A stretch of 13,525 nucleotides of DNA. Source: an uncultured Clostridium sp. (lineage in GTDB: Bacteria; Bacillota; Clostridia; Lachnospirales; Lachnospiraceae). The stretch spans positions 1-13,525 of the forward strand of contig URUZ01000108.1 of NCBI GenBank assembly GCA_900551225.1, in the 5' to 3' direction. Shown here piece by piece: positions 7,482-13,525 of the stretch. Position 1 is the first letter of the stretch, and each line of letters starts with the position of its first letter. The translations under genes were made by a program, and so were the position numbers. The notes under the pieces are model-generated. The model searched no databases and was not told the origin of the DNA. It worked only from the letters and a program-made list of their open reading frames with translations.

Positions 7482-9482
7482 ATGGCAGCTGAAGAAAAAC
7501 GGATACTGAAAATGTTCTATCTACTGACAAAGACGGACGGCTATATCAAGGCAAATGAACTGGCCCATCTGCTTTCAGTCAGCGAACGCACGGTGAAAGG
7601 GGAAGTGGAGCAGCTGAAAGCCTTTATCCAGAAATGCGGCTGCACCCTGGAATCCGTACGGGGCAAGGGCTACTGCCTGAAAATCCAGGATCAGGCATGT
7701 TTTCAGCAGTCCAGGGAGCGGGTGGAGATCCTGTTCAGCAACATTGACAAGGGGCACAAAGAGAACCAGGTCTACCACATCGCCAGGGCCATTATGCGGT
7801 TTGAGGGGACAGATGAGGAAGGATACTTCCGCCTGGAGAACCTGGCCGATAGGCTCTACATATCAGCCAGCGCCATGAAAAAGGAAATGCCCGGCGTCAG
7901 GGACTTCCTGGGCTCCTTCAACCTGTCCCTGCTGTCCCGCCCGGGCCATGGGCTGCAGCTGGCAGGAGATGAATTCAGCCAGCGCCTGTGCATTCTGGAA
8001 CTGTATGAGAACCATTTCCGCAAGCGGGTGGTCACCTTCCGTGACAATGAATATGAGCAGGCATTTGCAGACCGCGGGGACAAGGATCTGATCCGCCGGG
8101 CCACCCTGGAGGCGCTAAGGGCCTCGGACAATGAAGTGTTTGATATTTATGTAAACCGTTTGGTGGACTACCTTCTGCTGATGCGCAACCGGGTCCAGGC
8201 CGGGTTCAGACTGGGCCAGCCCGGCGGCCCCTGTGAGAAATACGCTGTGGAGATCTGCAGATACCGGGAATATACCCTGGCCAGGAAGCTTGCGGCGGTT
8301 CTGGAGACATTTCCGGAGTTTCAGGCAGATGAGGGAGAAGTGATTGGTATTGCCCTCCTGCTGCTGCTCTGGGGGGACTGGGAGGAGGTGCCGGGGCTTC
8401 CCCAGCGCTTCCCTGCATTCTACCCGGAGGCAGTGAGGCTTTCCCAGGTGCTCACCAAAGAGCTGGGCGCACGGTGGGGCCTGGACTTTACCAGGATTGA
8501 TTCCGCATTTCCGGAGAAACTGGTTCCGGGGCTGCTGCGCATTCTGATCCAGATGCATTTTGGATACAGCCAGTGCCGTCTGGTAGGCAACTCCATCTCC
8601 GAAAACGCCATCAAAACCTCCCTTTTGTCCATGTCACTGGCCGACAGCCTGGCAGAACTGCTCTATCAGGCCTGTGCTAAGAAGATTAACGAATACAGTA
8701 TACAGCTTTTGGCTGTGCGGATATATGGGACAATTGATTCCATCGGCTATTCCTATACCCCGAGACGGGTCCTAATCTGCGCGCGGAACGGAAAGGACAG
8801 CGCCCATGTCATCGCAGAGGCAATCCGGCGCAGGCTGGGGGAGTGGTGGATTAATAAGATAGAGATCAGTGAACTGTATGAAGCCCGCAAATACCCCGCC
8901 GGGGATTACGACTGCCTGATCGGAAGCTTCCGCCCTTACGCATACCGCTACTCCTGGCCATATATTGAAGTGAACCAGATCCCCACACCGGAGGATTACA
9001 GCCGCATACGGGAACAGGTTGTGCTGACGGGATATAACGTAAAGGAGGCGGAGCAGCTATGCCGGTTTGATGTGGTGCGGGTCCACCGAGACTTTGCAGG
9101 CAGCAGCGCTGAGAGCATCCTGCAGCTGATCGCCTACCAGTGGGGCAGGGATCTGACTGCAAAGGAGGAGCTGGCCCGGCTGCTGGCCCAGGAAGGCCAC
9201 GCCCGCATACACAATAAAATGATGGCTATTTTTATTCCCGCATCCTACACCGGGCAGCAGATCTTTGAATTGTATATTCCGAAAAAAAGCGTATTGTTCC
9301 GGGAAGGCAGTGTAAAGGCAATCTTATTCGTCTCCGTGGATTTCCAGAATACACCTGCCACCCTTCGATACATGGAGCACGCGGTCCGGTATCTGGCCGG
9401 CCAATTTGAGGACATTGGGAAAACAGCCGATTCCAGCACGATTATGAACATCCTGACCAACATCATACTGAAAAACATGTAA
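7482..9482 (+). CDS. PRD-domain PTS transcription regulator (BglG/MtlR/LicR type), 666 aa
   Basis: A PTS-controlled DNA-binding regulator. Domains by sequence pattern: N-terminal HTH (about 6-65; ANELAHLLSVSERTVKGEVEQL and the GKGYCL wing), a second Mga-type HTH (about 95-165; LADRLYISASAMKKEM, PGHGLQLAG), PRD1 (about 200-300), PRD2 (about 315-420), an EIIB-like domain with CARNGKDS (Cys433, Ser440) and an EIIA-like C-terminal domain (about 545-645). Several usual phosphorylation sites look altered: PRD1 has Tyr230 in NRLVDYLLLMRNR where a His is typical; the EIIA-like IFIPAS has Ala587 where IPH is expected. PRD2 keeps a possible His359. Being just upstream of mannose-family PTS genes, it probably controls them. 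No sigma-54 AAA domain, so it is not LevR-like. GGAAGG lies 11 bases before the ATG. Confidence 0.85.
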   Translation: MAAEEKRILKMFYLLTKTDGYIKANELAHLLSVSERTVKGEVEQLKAFIQKCGCTLESVRGKGYCLKIQDQACFQQSRERVEILFSNIDKGHKENQVYHIARAIMRFEGTDEEGYFRLENLADRLYISASAMKKEMPGVRDFLGSFNLSLLSRPGHGLQLAGDEFSQRLCILELYENHFRKRVVTFRDNEYEQAFADRGDKDLIRRATLEALRASDNEVFDIYVNRLVDYLLLMRNRVQAGFRLGQPGGPCEKYAVEICRYREYTLARKLAAVLETFPEFQADEGEVIGIALLLLLWGDWEEVPGLPQRFPAFYPEAVRLSQVLTKELGARWGLDFTRIDSAFPEKLVPGLLRILIQMHFGYSQCRLVGNSISENAIKTSLLSMSLADSLAELLYQACAKKINEYSIQLLAVRIYGTIDSIGYSYTPRRVLICARNGKDSAHVIAEAIRRRLGEWWINKIEISELYEARKYPAGDYDCLIGSFRPYAYRYSWPYIEVNQIPTPEDYSRIREQVVLTGYNVKEAEQLCRFDVVRVHRDFAGSSAESILQLIAYQWGRDLTAKEELARLLAQEGHARIHNKMMAIFIPASYTGQQIFELYIPKKSVLFREGSVKAILFVSVDFQNTPATLRYMEHAVRYLAGQFEDIGKTADSSTIMNILTNIILKNM

Positions 9483-9509
9483 ATAAATGTAAAGTAAAGG
9501 AGAGTGTTT

Positions 9510-11252
9510 ATGGAACAAATGGTTTATAGGAAGAAATGGCCGGAACTTGGATATGAAAGTGGGCAAAATCAGAATCTGCCGCATACGCCTATGATGCCGC
9601 ATATGCTTGGAAACCAAGCCATGCTTGGGCAGCTCCAGGACAGCCAGGGTGTGATCCAGAGGAAGCTGGAGGCCAGTGTGTCACTGATACCGTTACAAAC
9701 AGCGGAAAATCTGTATCCTTCCGACGGAATAGCAATTGATTCCATGAAATTGCAGGGCCGGTCGGAAACCGGTCTGAAAGGACAGGGAAACCACACAATT
9801 GCAGATACCTTTGTCAAGAAATATCAGAAGGAAATATTAAAGGAACGTCCCGTCAGCGATGCGTTGGACCTCTACTCAAACCTGATGGATGAATTGCGGA
9901 AGGACGTCGCTTTGGCAGGCTCTGATTACACCGCCGACCGCCGTGATAAATGTAATGAATATCTAAATCTCGCTCAGGAAGCTGGTACCCAGATGTCCGG
10001 CCAGTATAACTCTTATGTCTGGCGGAAAATACTTACTGAATTAATTAAAGCTTACAATGATGCATATGCATATGGTCCCTTTTCAGAAACAGGGGTGGCT
10101 GGAAGAGGGTCCGGAAAAGGTGAAGGAACCGGTAAGGCAAAATCCAAAATGGCTAAAAAACTGCAGCATTTTGATCTGTTGGGAGCCTCCTACATTCTGG
10201 ATGTAAATGCTGTGGAACAGACTGGCGTGCTTGACGAACAGTATGACACCTACGCAGGAGTTGCAGCTTCTGAGGCCGATCCCATTACTGATGCGATGCT
10301 GCATTCTGTACAGATTAATGTTGAGGCAGCTCTTAAATATCCCAGTTATTCCAGAATTCTGGTCTGGCTGATCTTAACCCACAATAACCAGATTCAGGCT
10401 GAGCGTGCCAGACTGTTGAGCCAAAAATTCCAGGAAGTATTCTTAAACACAATAGTTTCGCAGCTTGCACAAATCAAAGAAAGTCCAGTTCCACAAATGC
10501 TTGCAGTGATACAGAGCGGCCCGTGGATGGCTGCTTTTCAAAACAAATGTATCTTTAATGGCCTGGAATTCGCCGATGGAATCGGTGCTAAAGCCAAAGA
10601 GTGTATGCGTGGTATCATTGCAGAATTCAATATATCCAAACCTCACCCGATGACCAAATTACTCGATATTATGTGCTGTAACATAACCAATACAACAGAC
10701 GTTTTAATTTCCCGCGAAAACAAAAAAATTATCCAAGCCGGCCTGGACACATTGAAACAAACCAGCCCGGACTCACTTGATCTGCTTACTAGAAGGGCGC
10801 TGACAATGTATGGATCTATTAATCAAGCCTACACTACGCGTACCCGCAAATCCTTTTATCCCCAGCATAGACGAATCCGTGTCGAGGGCGGAGAATTAAA
10901 ACGCTATTTCGAAAAGCTGCCAAAAAAACTGAATGAAGAGCTGGCAACATTTTCTCCCAATATGAGTATGAACACAGAACTGCCTGAAGACAGCTACTGG
11001 GAGAGTCTGTCTAAGAGTTTTATTCAGCTTTCCTCTCACCTTGCGGATGAGCAGGAGAAAAAACCTTTTACCAGTTTAGATCTTAGTGCACTTAACCTAA
11101 CCTTTATTATAAGCAAAGCATATCTGACCGGAGGCTATCTGTGTGAGGATTCTTCGGATAATGCGATGCAAGGACGCCAGGCTGCCGCAGCTGATCTTTA
11201 CTCCAATGTCCAGCAGCTGCTTAACGCCGCGTGGCAGCTATGTAATTCTTAA
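9510..11252 (+). CDS. Unrecognised 580-aa protein with eCIS-cargo-like N-terminal motif
   Basis: I do not recognise the family. ATG 9510 is chosen because AAAGGAG lies 7 bases before it; an in-frame GTG at 9504 would overlap that site. No signal peptide or TM helix is apparent; the body is mostly predicted helical and polar. Residues 31-52 (HMLGNQAMLGQLQDSQGVIQRK, read in two pieces) resemble the NxAxLxxL...VIQRK leader seen ahead of DUF4157-type proteins linked to extracellular contractile injection systems, but the DUF4157 HExxH motif is absent. Residues 194-216 form a Gly/Lys linker (GRGSGKGEGTGKAKSK) splitting an N-terminal segment from a C-terminal one of about 360 residues. The gene is visibly AT-richer than its neighbours, suggesting acquisition. 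It starts 27 bases after the PRD regulator and may be cotranscribed with it. Confidence 0.8.
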   Translation: MEQMVYRKKWPELGYESGQNQNLPHTPMMPHMLGNQAMLGQLQDSQGVIQRKLEASVSLIPLQTAENLYPSDGIAIDSMKLQGRSETGLKGQGNHTIADTFVKKYQKEILKERPVSDALDLYSNLMDELRKDVALAGSDYTADRRDKCNEYLNLAQEAGTQMSGQYNSYVWRKILTELIKAYNDAYAYGPFSETGVAGRGSGKGEGTGKAKSKMAKKLQHFDLLGASYILDVNAVEQTGVLDEQYDTYAGVAASEADPITDAMLHSVQINVEAALKYPSYSRILVWLILTHNNQIQAERARLLSQKFQEVFLNTIVSQLAQIKESPVPQMLAVIQSGPWMAAFQNKCIFNGLEFADGIGAKAKECMRGIIAEFNISKPHPMTKLLDIMCCNITNTTDVLISRENKKIIQAGLDTLKQTSPDSLDLLTRRALTMYGSINQAYTTRTRKSFYPQHRRIRVEGGELKRYFEKLPKKLNEELATFSPNMSMNTELPEDSYWESLSKSFIQLSSHLADEQEKKPFTSLDLSALNLTFIISKAYLTGGYLCEDSSDNAMQGRQAAAADLYSNVQQLLNAAWQLCNS

Positions 11253-11262
11253 CCCTATAATT

Positions 11263-11325
11263 GTGCATTTTTTCCGCCCCAAATCCAACAGCCACCTTTT
11301 TTTAGAAAATGCAAAAAAAATGCAC
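11263..11325. repeat. A/T-rich inverted repeat after the 580-aa gene
   Basis: GTGCATTTTTT (11263-11273) and AAAAAATGCAC (11315-11325) are perfect 11-base inverted repeats with a 41-base interior. AAAATGC recurs at 11306-11312 and 11317-11323, 11 bases apart, and TGCACTATAA recurs at 11321-11330 and 11395-11404. A T7 run stands at 11297-11303 but no GC stem precedes it, so this is not a standard terminator. It could be an operator region or remnant of a small element. Confidence 0.5.
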
Positions 11326-11399
11326 TATAAGAAGGGCAATTATCAATCCTCATACTCACATAATGCATATAATTGAATGGAACTCTCCCTTCATTGCAC

Positions 11400-11405
11400 T
11401 ATAAT
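11400..11405 (+). promoter_or_regulatory. -10 box of the PTS operon without a good -35
   Basis: A perfect TATAAT stands about 86 bases before the EIIC ATG. At 16-18 bases upstream only ATGGAA/TGGAAC is found, while TTGAAT is 21 bases away, too far for a normal promoter. This suggests an activator-dependent promoter, which fits control by the PRD protein. The predicted leader would hold the two hairpins listed next. Confidence 0.5.
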
Positions 11406-11415
11406 AAAAGCATAA

Positions 11416-11437
11416 CGGTGAATCACAGAATTCACCG
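11416..11437 (+). promoter_or_regulatory. Leader hairpin / palindrome 1 of the PTS operon
   Basis: CGGTGAAT and ATTCACCG form a perfect 8-base inverted repeat with the six-base loop CACAGA. It begins right at the predicted transcription start, so it may be an operator or a leader stem. No T tract follows, so it is not a simple attenuator. ATCACAG in it recurs 38 bases later in the second palindrome. Confidence 0.5.
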
Positions 11438-11453
11438 CATACAACCAAACACG

Positions 11454-11468
11454 CCCTGTATCACAGGG
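11454..11468 (+). promoter_or_regulatory. Leader hairpin / palindrome 2 next to the EIIC ribosome site
   Basis: CCCTGT-ATC-ACAGGG is a perfect 6-base inverted repeat ending about 10 bases before the GGGGGA ribosome site of EIIC (11478-11483 region). It could affect translation start or bind a regulator. Confidence 0.45.
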
Positions 11469-11490
11469 GAGAAAAGAAGGGGGAACTAAT

Positions 11491-12285
11491 ATGATACAAA
11501 GTGCTTTGCTGTGTGCGCTTGTGTGGCTGATTGTCCAGGGTATTGACCGGCTGATGTCATGGCAGACGTTCCAGCGTCCCATTGTAACCGCTACACTGAC
11601 CGGCCTGCTGCTGGGAGACATGCCCACGGGTATGATCATGGCTGCCTCGCTGGAGGCCATCTTCATGGGAATCTCAGCCATCGGCGGCTCCATCCCGGCA
11701 GATCCCTGTGCCAGCAGCATCATTGCCGTGGCCTACACCATTCTCACCGGAGCAAATGTGGAGACCGGACTGGCCCTGGCCATGCCCATCGGAACCCTGA
11801 TGGGATCTGCCAATGAGATGTGGAAGCCCGTCCTGGCGGCTCTGGCGCCCTACTGGGAGCGTCTGGCCGGAAGCGGCAAGGTGAGATCCTTCCGCGCCCA
11901 GGTCATCGCCTGCGGCCTGTTCCTGGACCGTCTGCCCCAAGCTATCATCATGTTCGCGGCCATCGCCTTCGGTGTCACCGGCCTGGAACAGGTGATGAAC
12001 AACATGCCTCCCTTTATCATGGCCGGCCTGTCCGCAGCCAGCTCCATGATGACCGGTATCGGCTTCGCCATCCTGATCTCCATGATCTGGAATAAAGAAA
12101 TCGGCTGGTTCTTCTTCATCGGATACGTGCTTCAGAAGTACCTTCAGCTTCCCACCGTGGCCATTGCCATTATCGCAGGTGTGATCGCATTCATGTATTT
12201 CTGCACAGAGAAGAAGTTTAATGACTTAAGGCGTTCTATTGAACAGGGTGCGGTCCAGTCCGCCGGAGAGGAGGATTTATTCTGA
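11491..12285 (+). CDS. PTS mannose/fructose/sorbose/GalNAc-family transporter subunit IIC, 264 aa
   Basis: Membrane channel subunit of a mannose-class PTS permease, which works with EIID to take up and phosphorylate a sugar. The length, many hydrophobic helices and the family motifs are present: TATLTGLLLGDMPTGMIMAASLEAIFMG (about 33-60, in two overlapping parts), the polar IGGSIPADP region at 64-72, LALAMPIGTLMG at 94-105, and DRLPQAIIMF at 146-155. A GGGGGA ribosome site lies 6 or so bases before the ATG. The stop overlaps the EIID start by one base. The neighbouring nagA-like gene suggests an amino sugar substrate (AgaC-like), which is inference. Confidence 0.93.
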   Translation: MIQSALLCALVWLIVQGIDRLMSWQTFQRPIVTATLTGLLLGDMPTGMIMAASLEAIFMGISAIGGSIPADPCASSIIAVAYTILTGANVETGLALAMPIGTLMGSANEMWKPVLAALAPYWERLAGSGKVRSFRAQVIACGLFLDRLPQAIIMFAAIAFGVTGLEQVMNNMPPFIMAGLSAASSMMTGIGFAILISMIWNKEIGWFFFIGYVLQKYLQLPTVAIAIIAGVIAFMYFCTEKKFNDLRRSIEQGAVQSAGEEDLF

Positions 12286-13100
12286 TGGCAAAGACAACAT
12301 ACAGTGCACAGGAGAAGAAAACCCTGTGGAAAATGTTCTGGAACTCCGGTCTGGTATTCTCCGGCTTCAACATGGTAAAGATGGAGGGAAATGCATTTGC
12401 CCTGACCATGGAGCCGGCTCTGGAGGAGCTTTACGAGGATAAAAAGGAGCGCAATGAAGCGCTGCAGCGCCACAATGGTTTCTTCAACACACACGCCGTA
12501 TTTTTCTCACTGATTGCAGGCATCACCTACGCATTGGAGAAACAGAAGAAGACCACCGGCGGAGTGGATGACGAGATTATTGAGAATATTAAAGTAGCCC
12601 TTATGGGTCCCACAGCAGGCATTGGCGACGCATTTTTCTTCAACTGCCTGAGGGTTATTGCGGCAGGTATTGCCATTGGGCTGTGCGCCCAGGCCAATTT
12701 CCTGGGCGTCATCCTCTTTGTGCTGATCTACGGCATGTCCCAGGTGGCCGCCCGTTTCTATCTTATGCGCATGGGCTATCACTACGGCACCTCATTTATT
12801 GATTCAGTGTTCGAGTCAGGTCTGATGGATGCGCTGACCAAGGCCGCGGGCGTCATGGGTATCACCATGGTGGGCGCGATGGTGGCTTCCTCCGTCAACG
12901 TGAAGCTGGCCTGGACCATCAATGTGGGCCAGACATCTGTGGTGGTTCTGGATATTGTCAACTCCGTCATGCCCGGAATCCTTTCCATTCTCCTGGTATT
13001 CGGAATGGTGAAACTGATCAAGAAAGGTTACAAGCCCATTACGCTGGTATTCGGTATCCTTGTAATCTCCATTGTCCTGGCATTTTTCGGTATCTTTTAG
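12285..13100 (+). CDS. PTS mannose-family transporter subunit IID, 271 aa
   Basis: Partner membrane subunit of the EIIC above. Family features in order: a soluble N-terminal part with FWNSGLVFSGFNMVKMEG and the FFNTH motif, the highly conserved IKVALMGPTAGIGDAFF loop near residue 100-120, then C-terminal hydrophobic helices ending in ILVISIVLAFFGIF. Translation is coupled: the ATG overlaps the EIIC TGA (TGATG), and GGAGAGGAGG lies upstream inside EIIC. EIIA and EIIB, needed for phosphate transfer, are not encoded in the window. Confidence 0.94.
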   Translation: MAKTTYSAQEKKTLWKMFWNSGLVFSGFNMVKMEGNAFALTMEPALEELYEDKKERNEALQRHNGFFNTHAVFFSLIAGITYALEKQKKTTGGVDDEIIENIKVALMGPTAGIGDAFFFNCLRVIAAGIAIGLCAQANFLGVILFVLIYGMSQVAARFYLMRMGYHYGTSFIDSVFESGLMDALTKAAGVMGITMVGAMVASSVNVKLAWTINVGQTSVVVLDIVNSVMPGILSILLVFGMVKLIKKGYKPITLVFGILVISIVLAFFGIF

Positions 13101-13140
13101 GCAAGCCCGCTTAAGGGGAACATTAAGGGAGTATTTAAAT

Positions 13141-13525
13141 ATGAGTAAAATTACATGGAAGTCAAAAAATATTTTAACAGAGCAGGGAATGGTTGATGGA
13201 TATATTACCATAGATGACGGCCGCATTTCCAATATTTCCCAGAATTACGACGGTGAATTCCAGGATGCAGGGGAGCTGAGCATTTATCCCGGAATTATCG
13301 ACATTCACAACCACGGATTCGGCGGCTGGTCCATGACAGATCCCTGTGAGGACCGGGATATCCTGGGCTATGTGAAGGCCCTGGCCACTGTGGGCGTCAC
13401 AGGCATACTGCCCACTGCCAAGGAGGAGGCCTTTGAGGCTGTTGCACGGGTTATGGATCAGGAATATACCGGCGCTAAAATCTACGGAATACACAGCGAA
13501 GGCCCCTTCTGGGCCAGAGGCGGGG
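13141..13525 (+). CDS. nagA: N-acetylglucosamine-6-phosphate deacetylase-like amidohydrolase (5' part, 128 codons)
   Basis: Would remove the acetyl group from an N-acetyl-hexosamine-6-phosphate in the cytoplasm, the first step after PTS uptake. The visible part shows YPGIIDIHNHGFGG (metal-binding HxH, about 59-61), the ATVGVTGILPT strand and the IHSEGPFWARGG loop, where the Glu of H-x-EGP is the usual NagA metal ligand. It differs a little from standard NagA (HLEGPF), so it could be a relative acting on another amino sugar such as GalNAc-6-P (AgaA) . GGGAG lies 9 bases before the ATG, and only 40 bases without a terminator separate it from EIID, so it is in the same operon. The gene runs off the window. 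Confidence 0.85.
   Translation, partial: MSKITWKSKNILTEQGMVDGYITIDDGRISNISQNYDGEFQDAGELSIYPGIIDIHNHGFGGWSMTDPCEDRDILGYVKALATVGVTGILPTAKEEAFEAVARVMDQEYTGAKIYGIHSEGPFWARGG

Noticed and set aside
9504..9509. GTG start for the 580-aa protein
   Set aside because: It would sit on top of the GGAG ribosome site; ATG 9510 is correctly spaced.
11294..11303. Intrinsic terminator at the T run after the 580-aa gene
   Set aside because: No GC-rich stem precedes the T run.
11378..11398. Sigma-54 promoter (TGGAAC ... TTGCA) before the PTS genes
   Set aside because: The GG and GC elements are 15 bases apart instead of 10, and the regulator lacks a sigma-54 activator domain.
1..13525. CRISPR array, tRNA or rRNA genes
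   Set aside because: No regularly spaced direct repeats and no tRNA or rRNA signature was seen on either strand.

Overview
The window looks like a chromosomal segment of a gut-type anaerobic Firmicute, most likely a Lachnospiraceae member near the Enterocloster / Clostridium clostridioforme group. This is inferred from the fermentative AdhE, the strong GGAGG-type ribosome sites, the moderately high GC of most genes, the Rpn-type nuclease with C-terminal EGxxxG repeats and the mannose-family PTS. No sequence search was possible, so the taxon is a guess.

Left half (1-7260), all genes on the minus strand. Read in transcription order: an Rpn/PD-(D/E)XK nuclease gene (7240-6383) with its own good promoter; a GC-rich hairpin; adhE (6130-3518) with a consensus sigma-A promoter flanked or overlapped by Rex-like palindromes and ending at a clear intrinsic terminator; then an ABC export-type operon of ATPase (3333-2575), eight-TM FtsX-type permease (2573-78) and the first 19 codons of a third gene with a signal-peptide-like start (57-1, cut by the window edge).

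Right half (7482-13525), all genes on the plus strand. It begins with a PRD-containing PTS-type transcription regulator (7482-9482). An unrecognised 580-residue, AT-richer gene follows after 27 bases (9510-11252). Then comes a 238-base regulatory-looking gap with A/T-rich repeats, a TATAAT box lacking a good -35, and two perfect hairpins. After that: mannose-family PTS EIIC (11491-12285), EIID (12285-13100) and the start of a nagA-like amino-sugar-6-phosphate deacetylase (13141 to beyond the edge).

How they fit together: the PTS EIIC/EIID would import and phosphorylate an amino sugar (N-acetylated hexosamine is the simplest guess given the deacetylase), the deacetylase would start its breakdown, and the PRD protein is the natural candidate regulator. 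EIIA and EIIB are not visible and must lie downstream or elsewhere. AdhE would dispose of NADH by making ethanol from acetyl-CoA under Rex-type redox control. The most unusual item is the 580-residue protein between regulator and transporter; its N-terminus resembles the short NxAxLxxL...VIQRK leader seen before the body of some contractile-injection-system-associated proteins, but this is only a pattern resemblance.
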